A stretch of 64,000 bases of DNA from Azoarcus sp. CIB (GCF_001190925.1 NZ_CP011072.1:4278001-4342000), one strand, 5' to 3'. Counted from the stretch's first letter, positions 27,427 through 38,188 are shown. The notes: generated by a model not told the origin, from the sequence alone. Numbers and translations are program-made.

Positions 27427-27630
27427 TTAGCCTCCTCCGACTGCAATGACGATTTCGATGCGGTCGCCGGCGTTGAGCGCGACGTCCGCATAGCACCCGC
27501 GCGGCACGATGTCGCCGTTGAGCTCGACGGCGATGCGCTTGCCCGCATGGCCGAGCGCTTCGACGAGGTCGGCGACGCAGCCCCCGCCGGGGATCGGCAT
27601 CGCGCGACCGTTGACGATAATCGCGCTCAC
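27427..27630 (-). CDS. thiS: Sulfur carrier protein ThiS
   Basis: The 67-residue ubiquitin-like protein ends in the required Gly-Gly (IVIAVGGG) that is thiocarboxylated to donate sulfur to ThiG. The start is taken as GTG at 27630 because GGAGGG lies seven bases upstream and the product then has normal ThiS length; an ATG at 27645 would place this site inside the gene. It is translated just before thiG. Confidence 0.93.
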   Translation of the reverse strand: MSAIIVNGRAMPIPGGGCVADLVEALGHAGKRIAVELNGDIVPRGCYADVALNAGDRIEIVIAVGGG

Positions 27631-27661
27631 TGGACTGCCCTCCATTCGTCCGCCGCAGAAC

Positions 27662-27754
27662 AAGGGCGGAAAAGCGAAGCGCCTTCCGCCGTATGCTGCC
27701 ACCTAGCATTGCGCATACGGCGGATAACGCCGCTACGCGGCTCATCCGCCCTAC
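27662..27754. repeat. Dispersed GC-rich inverted-repeat element, copy C (full)
   Basis: A 93-bp element of two hairpin halves: GGGCGGAAAAGCGAAGCGCC running into TTCCGCC, then GGCGGATAACGCCGCTACGC leading to ATCCGCCCTAC. It fills the gap between the lipA stop and thiS. Confidence 0.8.
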
Positions 27755-27766
27755 GGAGCCCGGCGC

Positions 27767-28735
27767 TCACGGGGCCATCATCCCCGCTCCGCCGGTCGTC
27801 GCGGCGCGCGCGACTTCGTCGGCGCGGTAGGACGAACGCACCAGCGGCCCCGCGGCGACTTCGACGAAGCCCAGTGCGAGCGCCTCATCGCGCAGGCGTT
27901 CGAACTCCGCCGGCGACACGTAGCGATCGACCGGCAGGTGCGCGCTCGACGGGCGCAGGTACTGGCCCAGCGTGACGATGTCGCAACCATGCGCGCGCAG
28001 GTCACGCAAAGTCGCGAGCACTTCGTCGTCGGTCTCACCCAGGCCCAGCATCAGGCCGGACTTGGTCGGCACTTGCGGCAGGCGGCGCTTCACCGCTTCG
28101 ATCAGCGCGAGCGAGCCCGCGTAGTCGCCGCCCGGACGCGCGGCGCGGTAGAGGCGCGGCACGGTCTCGATGTTGTGGTTGAAGACGTCCGGCGGAGCGG
28201 CGGCGAGCTGGTCGAGCGCGAGGGCTTCGCGGCCGCGGAAGTCCGGCGTCAGCACTTCGATGCGGATGCCGGCGACGGCGGTGCGGACCTGATGGATGCA
28301 GTCCGCGAAATGCGCGGCGCCGCCGTCGCGGAGATCATCGCGGTCGACCGAGGTGACCACGACGTAGCGCAGACGCATCGCCGCGACGACCGCCGCGAGT
28401 TCGCGCGGCTCGTCCGGGTCGGGCGGCAGCGGCCTGCCGTGGGCGACGTCGCAGTAGGGGCAGCGGCGCGTGCAGAGGCTGCCGAGGATCATGAAGGTCG
28501 CGGTGCCACTGCCGAAGCATTCGCCGATGTTCGGGCAGGCAGCCTCTTCGCAGACCGTGTTGAGTTTGTGCTCGCGCAGCACGGATTGGAGGCGCAGCAC
28601 TTCGGGCGTGCCGGGGTCGCGTGCACGCAGCCAAGCAGGACGGGGCGCGGACGCGAGGGCCGGGTCGATGCGGACCGAGATGCGCGCGAGCTTGGCGGCG
28701 CCGCGCATGCCGGTGCCGGGAAGTGTGGTTTGCAT
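27767..28735 (-). CDS. lipA: Lipoyl synthase
   Basis: The 322-residue radical SAM enzyme inserts two sulfurs into octanoyl groups to make lipoate. Both iron-sulfur motifs are present: [12 protein letters not shown] for the auxiliary cluster and CTRRCPYC for the radical SAM cluster, with the closing RSSY motif near the C-terminus. ATG 28735 has AGGAG eight bases upstream. It follows acoC after 53 bases in the same direction, so it is probably the last gene of the aco operon and supplies lipoate for AcoC; no lipB is seen nearby. Confidence 0.96.
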   Translation of the reverse strand: MQTTLPGTGMRGAAKLARISVRIDPALASAPRPAWLRARDPGTPEVLRLQSVLREHKLNTVCEEAACPNIGECFGSGTATFMILGSLCTRRCPYCDVAHGRPLPPDPDEPRELAAVVAAMRLRYVVVTSVDRDDLRDGGAAHFADCIHQVRTAVAGIRIEVLTPDFRGREALALDQLAAAPPDVFNHNIETVPRLYRAARPGGDYAGSLALIEAVKRRLPQVPTKSGLMLGLGETDDEVLATLRDLRAHGCDIVTLGQYLRPSSAHLPVDRYVSPAEFERLRDEALALGFVEVAAGPLVRSSYRADEVARAATTGGAGMMAP

Positions 28736-28788
28736 GAGGATTTCTCCTGTGGCGGCCGAGCGGTGCAATACCGCCCGGCCGCTGCGCC

Positions 28789-29913
28789 TTAGCCGAGGAA
28801 GCGCGTGATGAGGCGATTGACTTCGTTCGCCGCTTCCATCTGCACCATGTGCCCCTGCCCCGCCAGCACTTCGACGAGCGCATCCTTGCCGACGGCGCGC
28901 GCATGGCTCACCGGGATGATCTGGTCATTCTCGCCCCAGATCACCAGCACCGGCTTGCCTAGTCCGGACGCGACCGACGCGAGGCGGGTCGCCTGGCGGC
29001 CATGCTCGAAGAGCGTGCCGCTGATCGTGCGCAGCGCCGCATCGACGCCTTCGAGGCGCTTGTACTTGAGCATGTCGTCGATGAGCTGGCGCGTGACGAG
29101 GCCGGCGTCGGAGAAGAGCTGGCTCAGTGCGGGTTTGAGCGCCCGGCGGTCGTTCGCGCCGACGAAGCCGTCGATGTAGGCCCCATTGATCTCGTCGCCG
29201 AGTGCAGCGCTGGCGATCAGCGTCAGCGATTTCACACGCGCCGGGGCGGCCTGCGCGACGGCCATCGACACCGCACCGCCCATCGAATGGCCGACGAGGT
29301 GCGCGGCATCGAGCCCGACCGCGTCCATGAAGCCGACCACCGCCGATGCCAGGGTCGCGAGCGAGCCGTCGCCGACGTCCTTCGCCGATTCACCGTGGCC
29401 CGGCAGGTCGAGCGCATACACCGCGCGATCTGCCGCGAGCGCCTCATGGTTGAACAGCCAGTTGTTGAGGTCGCCACCGAAACCGTGGATCAGGATCATC
29501 GGCTCGCCGCTCTCATTTGCCCCCCCTCCGCGTTTCAGGTAACGGATCCTGCGGCCACCGACCTCGACCTTCTCCGGCTTCGGGCCCGCGTCTTCCTCGT
29601 CGCCGCTGTCCGGCGTGAAGTTCGCGAGGAAGTCGGCAATGGCCGCGTCGATCTCGGCGTCCGGCACTTCGGCGTCCGCGACGATCCCGAGCAGGCCGCC
29701 GACCGGCAGCACATCCTCGCCCGATGCGAGCTGCCGGCGCAGCACGCCCGCGACCGAGGCCTCGACCGCGCCGGCGATCTTCTCGCTCTCGACCTCGACG
29801 ATCTCGTCGCCCACGGCGATCGCGTCGCCAACCTCCTTCAACCAGCCGTTGACCTTGCCCTCCTGCATCGAGAGGCCCCATTTCGGCATGGTGAGCTTGT
29901 GAATCGCGGACAT
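28789..29913 (-). CDS. acoC: Acetoin dehydrogenase E2, dihydrolipoyl acetyltransferase
   Basis: The 374-residue protein has an N-terminal lipoyl domain (residues 1-80) with the lipoyl Lys45 in VESEKIAGA, a flexible acidic linker (~83-115), and an alpha/beta-hydrolase-type C-terminal domain with LIHGFGG, the nucleophile elbow GHSMGG (Ser210) and a late GQGHMVQME His. This lipoyl plus hydrolase fusion is specific to acetoin-cleaving AcoC proteins. It passes the acetyl group from E1 to CoA. Its ATG overlaps the acoB stop as TGATG. Confidence 0.94.
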   Translation of the reverse strand: MSAIHKLTMPKWGLSMQEGKVNGWLKEVGDAIAVGDEIVEVESEKIAGAVEASVAGVLRRQLASGEDVLPVGGLLGIVADAEVPDAEIDAAIADFLANFTPDSGDEEDAGPKPEKVEVGGRRIRYLKRGGGANESGEPMILIHGFGGDLNNWLFNHEALAADRAVYALDLPGHGESAKDVGDGSLATLASAVVGFMDAVGLDAAHLVGHSMGGAVSMAVAQAAPARVKSLTLIASAALGDEINGAYIDGFVGANDRRALKPALSQLFSDAGLVTRQLIDDMLKYKRLEGVDAALRTISGTLFEHGRQATRLASVASGLGKPVLVIWGENDQIIPVSHARAVGKDALVEVLAGQGHMVQMEAANEVNRLITRFLG

Positions 29914-30923
29914 CAGCGGTACTCCTTGACTCGGGTGACGGCCGCTTCGATGCGGGCCGGACTCGGAACGTAAAGATCTTCCAGCGCGTCGCTGAAAGGC
30001 ACGGGTACGTGCGGGGCGGTGACCTGCTCGATCGGCGCCTTGAGCGCGCCGAAGGCCTTCTGCGCAACGATGCCGGCAATGTCGGAGGCCATGCTGCAAC
30101 GCGGCGTGGATTCGTCGACGATGACTAGCCGCCCGGTCTTCTCGACGCTTTCGAGGATCGTGTCCTCGTCGAGCGGGGAGGTCGTGCGCGGGTCGATCAC
30201 TTCGCAGTGGATGCCCTGCTTCTGCAGCGCCGCTGCCGCGGTGAGCGCCTGATTCACCATGCGGCCGAACGCGACGATGGTCACGTCGTCGCCTTCGCGC
30301 GCGACGTTGGCCTCGCCGAAAGGCAGCGCGTAGCTCTCCTCCGGCACCTCGCCTTCCATCGTGTACAGCACCTTGTGCTCGAGAAAGATCACCGGGTCCT
30401 TGTCGCGAATGGACTGGATCAGCAGGCCTTTAGCGTCGTACGGGTTCGACGGCACGACGACCTTCAGCCCCGGGATGTGCGTGAACATGTTGTACAGGCA
30501 CTGCGAGTGCTGCGCGGCGGCGCGGAAGCCCGCACCGTACATCGCGCGGATCACGACCGGCGTCTCGGCCTTGCCGCCGAACATGTAGCGGAATTTCGCC
30601 GCCTGGTTGTAGATCTGGTCGAAGCACACGCCGAGGAAGTCGACGAACATCAGCTCGGCGACCGGGCGCAGACCGTTGCATGCCGCGCCGACCGCCGCGC
30701 CGACGTAGCCGGACTCCGAGATCGGAGTGTCGAGCACGCGGCCCGGATACTTGTGGTACAGCCCCTTCGTGACGCCCAGCACGCCGCCCCACGCATCCTC
30801 GTCGCCGGGCGCACCGGCGCCGCCCGCGTTGTCCTCGCCCATGATGATGACGCGCGGATCACGCGCCATTTCCTGGTCCAGCGCCTCGTTGATGGCCTGC
30901 TGGTAGGTGATCTTTCTTGCCAT
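29913..30923 (-). CDS. acoB: Acetoin dehydrogenase E1 component beta subunit
   Basis: The 336-residue thiamine-diphosphate enzyme subunit shows the E1-beta features GEDNAGGAGAPGDEDAWGGVLGVTKGLYHKYPGRV near its start, ISESGYVGAAVGAA with the Glu that activates the cofactor, and AQHSQCLYNMFTHIPGLKVVVPSNPYDAKGL. With AcoA it cleaves acetoin to acetaldehyde and hydroxyethyl-TPP. AAGGAG precedes ATG 30923. It lies 29 bases after acoA. Confidence 0.95.
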   Translation of the reverse strand: MARKITYQQAINEALDQEMARDPRVIIMGEDNAGGAGAPGDEDAWGGVLGVTKGLYHKYPGRVLDTPISESGYVGAAVGAACNGLRPVAELMFVDFLGVCFDQIYNQAAKFRYMFGGKAETPVVIRAMYGAGFRAAAQHSQCLYNMFTHIPGLKVVVPSNPYDAKGLLIQSIRDKDPVIFLEHKVLYTMEGEVPEESYALPFGEANVAREGDDVTIVAFGRMVNQALTAAAALQKQGIHCEVIDPRTTSPLDEDTILESVEKTGRLVIVDESTPRCSMASDIAGIVAQKAFGALKAPIEQVTAPHVPVPFSDALEDLYVPSPARIEAAVTRVKEYR

Positions 30924-30952
30924 TTGAATGTCTCCTTCAGGTTCTTCGAGGC

Positions 30953-31927
30953 TCAGTACGACACGTACACGTCGGTCAGCAGGTCGGCCGGCGACGGCTT
31001 CGGATCGGCCTTGGCGCGCACCACCGAGTCGTCGATCAGCGTCTTCACCTCGCGGTCGATCGCGTCGAGCTGGTCAGCGGTGATCTCGCCGTCGGCAGTC
31101 ACGCGGCGGCGGAACTGCAGCAGGCAGTCCTTCGTCTCGCGCAGGTTCTGAACCTCGCCCGGCGCACGGTAGGTCTGCTGGTCGCCCTCGAAGTGGCCGT
31201 AGTAGCGCGACAGCTTCACTTCCAGCAGCGTCGGACCGCCGCCTTCGCGCGCACGCTTGATCGCCTCGCCCGCCGCCTTATGCACCGCGAAGAAGTCGAA
31301 GCCGTCGACGATCACGCCGGGCATGCCGAAGGCGGGCGCGCGGTCGGCGATGTTCTCGCAGGGCACCGAGTACTTCGACGAGGTCGCCTCGGCGTAGCCG
31401 TTGTTCTCGGCGACGAAGATCGCCGGCAGCTTCCACACGGCGGCGAGGTTCAACGCCTCGAAGATCGTCCCCTGGTTCGACGCGCCGTCGCCGAAGAAGC
31501 ACACGCCCACGTCCTTCGTCCCGCGGATCTTCGCGGCGAGCGCAGTGCCGCAGATCAGCGGACCGCCGCCTCCCACGATGCCGTTCGCGCCGAGCATGCC
31601 GACCGACAGGTCCGCGATGTGCATCGAGCCGCCCTTGCCCTTGCAGGTGCCGGTGGCCTTGCCCCAGATCTCGGCCATCATCCCGACCGGGTCCACGCCT
31701 TTCGCGATGCAGTGGCCGTGGCCGCGATGGGTGCTGGCGATGTAGTCTGCGCCGGTCAGATGCATGCACACGCCGGTCGCCGAGGCCTCCTCACCGGCAT
31801 ACAGATGCACGAAGCCGGGGATCTCGCCGGTCGCAAAGTCGTTATGCACGCGTTCCTCGAACTCGCGGATCGTGCGCATCGTGCGGTAAGCCTTGAGCAG
31901 GCTCTCGCGGTTCAGTGTCTCGCTCAT
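30953..31927 (-). CDS. acoA: Acetoin dehydrogenase E1 component alpha subunit
   Basis: The 324-residue subunit has the thiamine-diphosphate motif starting GDGASNQG and ending AENN about 30 residues later, and HRGHGHCIAKG and GKGGSMHIAD segments typical of E1-alpha. It opens the aco operon. ATG 31927 follows GAGGAG; upstream in-frame sequence contains the promoter and is not coding. Transcription is predicted from the sigma-54 site about 80 bases upstream. Confidence 0.95.
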   Translation of the reverse strand: MSETLNRESLLKAYRTMRTIREFEERVHNDFATGEIPGFVHLYAGEEASATGVCMHLTGADYIASTHRGHGHCIAKGVDPVGMMAEIWGKATGTCKGKGGSMHIADLSVGMLGANGIVGGGGPLICGTALAAKIRGTKDVGVCFFGDGASNQGTIFEALNLAAVWKLPAIFVAENNGYAEATSSKYSVPCENIADRAPAFGMPGVIVDGFDFFAVHKAAGEAIKRAREGGGPTLLEVKLSRYYGHFEGDQQTYRAPGEVQNLRETKDCLLQFRRRVTADGEITADQLDAIDREVKTLIDDSVVRAKADPKPSPADLLTDVYVSY

Positions 31928-32002
31928 CGTTGCTCCTCGCTTGGTTGAGTCGTTTCCAGTGCCGCGCCGCCTGCAAGGCATCCGCGGACCTGGGCAGCCT
32001 TC

Positions 32003-32018
32003 CGCACGGCGCGTGCCA
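32003..32018 (-). promoter_or_regulatory. Sigma-54 promoter of the aco operon
   Basis: On the minus strand TGGCACGCGCCGTGCG has exact GG-N10-GC spacing and the -24 consensus TGGCACG; the -12 box reads GTGC rather than TTGC. It lies ~76 bases upstream of acoA, which fits an AcoR-activated promoter. Confidence 0.82.
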
Positions 32019-32163
32019 GCCGAGTCTGGATACGCTCCGCCGCTCGCCCCGCAAAGCGCGCAAGCCACTGAAAATACGCAATAAATTTCGGACGAACGAG
32101 CACCCGTGAGCGGCGAGGCGAGGTCCGCGTCGGGCGTTTCCGGGGTCCTCAGGCCGGCCCCGT

Positions 32164-32217
32164 TGAGACACCCGGTCCGAGATTGCCGGGACGGGTGTCT
32201 CAGCCGCGTGAGACACC
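32164..32217. promoter_or_regulatory. AcoR-type upstream activating sites
   Basis: Three half-sites are present: TGAGACACCC (32164-32173), its inverted copy GGGTGTCTCA (32193-32202) and TGAGACACC (32209-32217). They form one wide and one tight (6-bp gap) inverted repeat, about 145-200 bp upstream of the aco sigma-54 promoter and just before acoR, the usual place for an enhancer. The rest of the 393-bp acoA-acoR gap has no gene. Confidence 0.78.
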
Positions 32218-32225
32218 TGTCCGCA

Positions 32226-32254
32226 TTGATTTCGCCTCTTTGCGGGAATAGGCT
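32226..32254 (+). promoter_or_regulatory. Possible sigma-70 promoter of acoR
   Basis: TTGATT and TAGGCT with a 17-bp spacer lie about 70 bases before the acoR start and directly next to the activator sites, so AcoR could also affect its own gene. Confidence 0.35.
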
Positions 32255-32320
32255 GAAAGCACAGCAAAAAAGCACTATCCAATGCATCCGGCGCGCGACG
32301 TCGGAGACGAGAGGAAGGCA

Positions 32321-34351
<2,031 letters not shown>

Positions 34352-34405
34352 CGAGCCGACTGCGCTCCGCGAAAATGCGGTCGCCCTCCCCGACACGAGC
34401 GCGCC

Positions 34406-34765
34406 ATGAGCGAAATCACGATCTACCACAACCCCAAATGCGGCACCTCCCGCAACACCCTCGCATTGATCCGTGAAAGCGGCATCGAGCCCCAGGTCAT
34501 CGAATACCTGAAGACCCCGCCGACACGCGAAGAACTCGTTGCCCTGATCGCCGCCAGCGGCCTGTCGGTGCGCGAGATCATGCGCAGCAAGGAAGCGCTC
34601 TTCTCCGAACTCGGCCTCGCCGACCAAGCGAAGACCGACGACGAGCTGATCGACGCGATGCTCGCGCACCCGATACTGATGAACCGCCCGATCGTCGTCA
34701 CGCCGCTCGGCACGCGGCTGTGCCGGCCTGTGGAGGTCGTGCACGAAATCCTGCAGCCGCGCTAG
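34406..34765 (+). CDS. arsC: Arsenate reductase (glutaredoxin-type)
   Basis: The 119-residue thioredoxin-fold protein has the catalytic IYHNPKCGTSRNTL motif (Cys12) and the late NRPIVVTPLGTRLCRP segment with the conserved Arg residues that hold arsenate. It reduces arsenate with glutathione/glutaredoxin. It is about 20 residues shorter than the E. coli plasmid enzyme at the C-terminus, a common chromosomal form. No other ars gene is nearby, so it may serve as a lone detoxification gene. Confidence 0.92.
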   Translation: MSEITIYHNPKCGTSRNTLALIRESGIEPQVIEYLKTPPTREELVALIAASGLSVREIMRSKEALFSELGLADQAKTDDELIDAMLAHPILMNRPIVVTPLGTRLCRPVEVVHEILQPR

Positions 34766-34817
34766 GGACAGTTTCGCCCCAGACCTGCTGGCAACGCTGC
34801 TTGGAGTGCAGGCCCCA

Positions 34818-34884
34818 TAGGGCGAAAAAGCGCGGCGCCAACCCGCCCACCATCCGGCGGAAGGCGCCGCGCTTTTTCGCCCTA
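34818..34884. repeat. Dispersed inverted-repeat element, copy D (perfect 22-bp arms)
   Basis: Two perfect 22-bp arms, TAGGGCGAAAAAGCGCGGCG plus CC at 34818-34839 and their complement at 34863-34884, enclose a 23-base loop containing GGCGG. The right arm includes the stop codon of the cytochrome gene. Between convergent arsC and the cytochrome it likely acts as a two-way terminator. Confidence 0.82.
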
Positions 34885-35313
34885 CTGTTCGCCCAAATAC
34901 TGCAGATACGCCACCAGCTCCCAGATCTGCTCCGCGCTGAACGCCGCGCCCCACGGAGGCATAACATCCGCGCCGACGCGCCCCGTGGTGATCGTCTCGA
35001 ACATCACGGGGACCGGCAAATCCTTGCGCCCCTTGAAGTCCGGCGCGCGTCCGCCCGTTCCCTCGTAGCCGTGGCAATAGCCCGCGCAGGTCTTGTTGAA
35101 GCGCTTGCGGCCGGCCTCGATGCGCGCCGGGTCGGCGAGGTCGAAAGGCGCAGCAACCTGGGATGCGGGCTCGTGCGCAACAACGGGAGCGGCGGGGCCA
35201 ACGGCGGCGGCGTCGAAGGAGAGGGCCGCGCCCAGCACGAGCTTGAAGAGGAGAGGCGCCGTGCGCAAGGCGCGCCGGAAAGACGGCATCCGAAAGAGCT
35301 TCAGTCGATTCAT
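34882..35313 (-). CDS. Small c-type cytochrome with CX3CH haem motif
   Basis: The 143-residue protein has an N-terminal hydrophobic stretch for export and one haem-binding motif, Cys76-Ala-Gly-Tyr-Cys80-His81, with three residues between the cysteines in place of the usual two; the DNA reads TGC GCG GGC TAT TGC CAC. A probable axial Met118 lies in VMPPWG and the C-terminal helix IWELVAYLQYL is normal for class I cytochromes. It follows the PQQ dehydrogenase by 94 bases and is likely its electron acceptor in the periplasm. An in-frame ATG eight codons later is an alternative start. Confidence 0.85.
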   Translation of the reverse strand: MNRLKLFRMPSFRRALRTAPLLFKLVLGAALSFDAAAVGPAAPVVAHEPASQVAAPFDLADPARIEAGRKRFNKTCAGYCHGYEGTGGRAPDFKGRKDLPVPVMFETITTGRVGADVMPPWGAAFSAEQIWELVAYLQYLGEQ

Positions 35314-35407
35314 GGCAGTTCCACCGAAAAAATCGGGGGCGGCGGTGGACTGCCGCCCCGCGAGCAAGAGCAGGCGCGGGGCCTGCCAAGGAGGAAGGAG
35401 GAAGGCG

Positions 35408-37069
35408 TCAGTCGACCGTGAAGGCGATCAGCGCCGCGCCGCCGGGCAGGTCCTTGATCTGCGGATAGGCGCCGGCGAGGAAGCCCGGCGCGTGCGAGCC
35501 GAGGCCGGTCGGCACGACGACGTACTGGCGTCCGCCCGCGGCGTAGCTCACCGGCCCGCCGCGCAGCCCGGAGCCGGCGCTGAAGCGCCACAGCTCCTTG
35601 CCGTCGTCGGCGTCGTAGGCGTAGATGCGCCCTTCCATGTCGCCGGTGAACACCAGCCCGCCGGCCGTCGTCAGCACGCTGGAGAGCGGCGGCATGTCGT
35701 AGCGGATGCTCCACTTGACCTTGCCGGTCAGCGGATCGCGCGCGTCGAGCCGGCCGTGCGGCTTGTCGGCCGGCGGCGGCACGAGCCTGATCTCGTCGAT
35801 GCCCAACGACAGCGAGGAGATCGCCGTGAGGTTGGCCGGATCGTCGCGCCCGGCGACGACCTCGTTGCACACTTCCATCGCGTGCGAATACCACAGGCCG
35901 GTGCCGGGGTTGTAGGCGCCGTGGTTCCAGCTGCGCGCGCCAAGCAGGTTCGGGCAGAACAACTTCTTCTTGCCCTCTTCCGGATAGATGGGGTCGATCA
36001 GCCGTCCGGTCTTCGGGTCGATGCCCTTGACCCAATTCACGTGCTGCGCGAACTGCCACACGTTCTCGAGCTTGCCGTCGTCCTTGTCCATCACGAACAC
36101 GAAGCCGCTCTTGTTCAGATGCACGATCACATCCTTGCCGTCCGCGCCCTTCACCATCAGCGCCTCGTAGGCCGAGTCGAAGTCCCACGAGTCGTGCGGG
36201 ATCTCCTGGCGCGCCCATTTCAGCTTGCCGGTCTTCGGGTCGAGCGCGAGCAGGCTCGCCGTGTACTTGTTGTCGCCCTTGCGGTCGGCGTTGAAGTAGT
36301 CCGGCGCGGCGTTCGAGGTGCCGATGTAGAGCGTGTCGGTGCGCGGGTCGTAGGTGCCCGGCATCCACGCGCTGCCGCCGCCGCGCTTGCGGCTGTCGCC
36401 CGGCCAGCTCTCGGGGTGGTCGCGCAGGATCTCGAAGGTCCACGCCGGTTTGCCCGTGTCGGCGTTCACCGCATAGATCTTGCCGCTGATCGGTTGGTCG
36501 CCGCCGGTCGTGCCGCCGAAGAGCACGTCGCCCGCGAGCTGCGGCGGCGCCGAGAAGAGCGCGCCGTACTGCGTCTTGAGATCCGTGAGCTGGGTCGACC
36601 ACAGCTCCTTGCCGGTCTTCTGGTCAAGCGCGACGAAGCGCCCGTCGAGCGTGCCCAGATACACCTTGCCGCGCCCCACCGTCACGCCGCGGCTGGCTGC
36701 AGCATAGAAAGTCTGCTTCGACAGCGGGTCGAGTTTCGCCTCGTAGCGCCACAGCGAACGCCCGCTCGCCGCATCCACTGCCCACACGTTGTTGTTCGCC
36801 GAAACGTAGTACAGCACCCCGTCGATCACGATCGGCGTCGCCTGGATGCCGTGCGTGATGTTGCCCGGCTGGTGGATCCACGCGACTTTCAGGCGCGACA
36901 CGTTGTCGCGGTTGATCGCCGCGAGCGGGCTGAAGCGCCATGCGTTGTAGCTGCGGTGATACTGCGGCCAGTTGTCGGGGTCGTCGTAGCCGGGCCCGCT
37001 CGCCGCCCAGGCGGCACCGGACAATGCGCCCGCACAGGCGAGCGCGGCAATCGTTTGTCTCGTCTTCAT
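35408..37069 (-). CDS. PQQ-dependent alcohol dehydrogenase (quinoprotein)
   Basis: The 553-residue periplasmic enzyme has a signal peptide (MKTRQTIAALACAGALSGAAWA) and the eight-bladed propeller repeats with W-docking motifs of quinoprotein alcohol dehydrogenases. Catalytic Asp296 is in PHDSWDFD; the extra Asp298 two residues on is the feature that marks lanthanide-using forms. The vicinal Cys-Cys usual over PQQ is absent (QTFYAAASRG, 119-128), and the metal Glu appears as Asp in GTTGGD. It probably oxidises an alcohol and passes electrons to the cytochrome encoded next to it. GGAGGAG precedes ATG 37069. Substrate unknown. Confidence 0.88.
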   Translation of the reverse strand: MKTRQTIAALACAGALSGAAWAASGPGYDDPDNWPQYHRSYNAWRFSPLAAINRDNVSRLKVAWIHQPGNITHGIQATPIVIDGVLYYVSANNNVWAVDAASGRSLWRYEAKLDPLSKQTFYAAASRGVTVGRGKVYLGTLDGRFVALDQKTGKELWSTQLTDLKTQYGALFSAPPQLAGDVLFGGTTGGDQPISGKIYAVNADTGKPAWTFEILRDHPESWPGDSRKRGGGSAWMPGTYDPRTDTLYIGTSNAAPDYFNADRKGDNKYTASLLALDPKTGKLKWARQEIPHDSWDFDSAYEALMVKGADGKDVIVHLNKSGFVFVMDKDDGKLENVWQFAQHVNWVKGIDPKTGRLIDPIYPEEGKKKLFCPNLLGARSWNHGAYNPGTGLWYSHAMEVCNEVVAGRDDPANLTAISSLSLGIDEIRLVPPPADKPHGRLDARDPLTGKVKWSIRYDMPPLSSVLTTAGGLVFTGDMEGRIYAYDADDGKELWRFSAGSGLRGGPVSYAAGGRQYVVVPTGLGSHAPGFLAGAYPQIKDLPGGAALIAFTVD

Positions 37070-37097
37070 GCTGTTCTCCTCCGGAAGCGTGCGCGCC

Positions 37098-37997
37098 TTA
37101 CCAGGCGTAGACGTACTTGAGATTGAAGCTGTCGGTCGCGCCGTGGCTCTCGCCGTCGATGCCGCGCGAGTAGCGCACGGTGATCGACTGGTTGCCGTAG
37201 TACTTGAACATCACGCCGAGTCCGGCCGTCGTCTCGTGGCTGTCGGGGAGCTTCACGCCCGCGGCGCGGTTCCTCCAGCCTTGCTGGCGTTCGTAGTCGA
37301 GCGCGAGGAAGGGTTCGATCGCGTCGTCGATCTGGTAGCCGAGGCGATGGTTGGTATGGAAGAGCGTGCCCGGGGTCGCGTCGGCCGCCGTCGATTCGCC
37401 GAAGAACACGAAGCCGGCGTCGGCGGTATAGGTCAGCCTGCCCATCTGCACGTCCCAGAACAGGCTCGTCAGGTTCTTCCACACGTCGCCGCCGCCGATG
37501 TCGCTGTCGCCGACCGGCAGCTGCATGAAGCTCTGGATCCCCAGAGTGGAAGCCGGACTGGGCTTGTACCAGGCGGCGAAGCCGGTGATCGGGTCGCCGA
37601 TGCCGCTCGCGGAGCTGCGCGCATCCGAGTTCCGCACACCGACTTCGGGCACGATGACCTCGTATGCGAGCCCGATCTTCGGGTTCGATTCGGGCGTCCA
37701 GAAGCGCACGTACTTGGACAGGCCGACGATCGTGCGCGTCTTCGCCGCGCGACGCCGGTCACCGTCGCCATCCCACTGGCGATCGCCGTCCTGGAAGGTC
37801 GCGTATTGCACGAATACGTTGAAGGGCTTGAAATCGACCGGCAGGTCATACTCGTGCGGCCCGATCACGTCGAGCGTGACCTGCGCCTGTGCCGGCGCCA
37901 CGGCAGCGAGAGCCGCCAGGGCTACGATGGGCGCGGCCTTCCGGATCGGCCGTGTCAGCGCGTCGCTCCCCGCGCGGCCGGAATGTCTGGTGTGCAT
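37098..37997 (-). CDS. Outer-membrane protein, phenol MetA-pathway transporter family
   Basis: The 299-residue protein has a signal-peptide-like N-terminus ending near APAQAQ, alternating hydrophobic beta strands and the end KYVYAW typical of barrels with a C-terminal aromatic. It resembles the Phenol_MetA_deg family (GLAYEVIVPEVG, GIGDPITGFAAWY), thought to help uptake of hydrophobic substrates. It is the first gene of the PQQ dehydrogenase operon, 28 bases before the dehydrogenase, and may admit its substrate. ATG 37997 has GAGGAGA upstream and lies below the sigma-54 site; longer readings would include the promoter. Confidence 0.8.
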   Translation of the reverse strand: MHTRHSGRAGSDALTRPIRKAAPIVALAALAAVAPAQAQVTLDVIGPHEYDLPVDFKPFNVFVQYATFQDGDRQWDGDGDRRRAAKTRTIVGLSKYVRFWTPESNPKIGLAYEVIVPEVGVRNSDARSSASGIGDPITGFAAWYKPSPASTLGIQSFMQLPVGDSDIGGGDVWKNLTSLFWDVQMGRLTYTADAGFVFFGESTAADATPGTLFHTNHRLGYQIDDAIEPFLALDYERQQGWRNRAAGVKLPDSHETTAGLGVMFKYYGNQSITVRYSRGIDGESHGATDSFNLKYVYAW

Positions 37998-38061
37998 TGG
38001 ATGTCTCCTCGTTATGTCTTGCTGTGCGCGGGACGGCAGACGCAGCCCGCGGGATTCCCTT

Positions 38062-38077
38062 CGCGAATCCCGTGCCA
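38062..38077 (-). promoter_or_regulatory. Sigma-54 promoter of the PQQ dehydrogenase operon
   Basis: On the minus strand TGGCACGGGATTCGCG has exact GG-N10-GC spacing and a consensus -24 box. It lies ~65 bases upstream of the outer-membrane protein gene, the same layout as the aco promoter. Confidence 0.82.
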
Positions 38078-38129
38078 CGTCGGGTTTTCTTTTTCTTCAA
38101 TGACTTGCGAAACGACGAGAGACGGACCG

Positions 38130-38179
38130 CGAGACAGCCGTCTCGATACGCGGGTGAGACGGGCGATACAGCTGTCTCA
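38130..38179. promoter_or_regulatory. Putative activator sites (TGAGAC/GTCTCA half-sites)
   Basis: CGAGAC-AGCC-GTCTCG (38130-38145), TGAGAC (38155-38160) and TGTCTCA (38173-38179) repeat the half-site seen upstream of acoA, here 50-100 bp upstream of the sigma-54 promoter. This suggests AcoR or a close relative acts here too. Confidence 0.68.
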
Positions 38180-38188
38180 GCAGGGGGC

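Noticed and set aside
25949-27745. 598-codon minus-strand frame spanning the manganese exporter and thiG/thiS
   Set aside because: Arg-rich translation with no motif; it overlaps three well-supported genes in other frames.
34698-34967. Short minus-strand frame across the copy D repeat
   Set aside because: It is formed by the repeat itself and overlaps arsC and the cytochrome gene.
35093-37120. 675-codon plus-strand frame over the PQQ dehydrogenase
   Set aside because: Antisense to a gene with clear signal peptide, ribosome site and family motifs.
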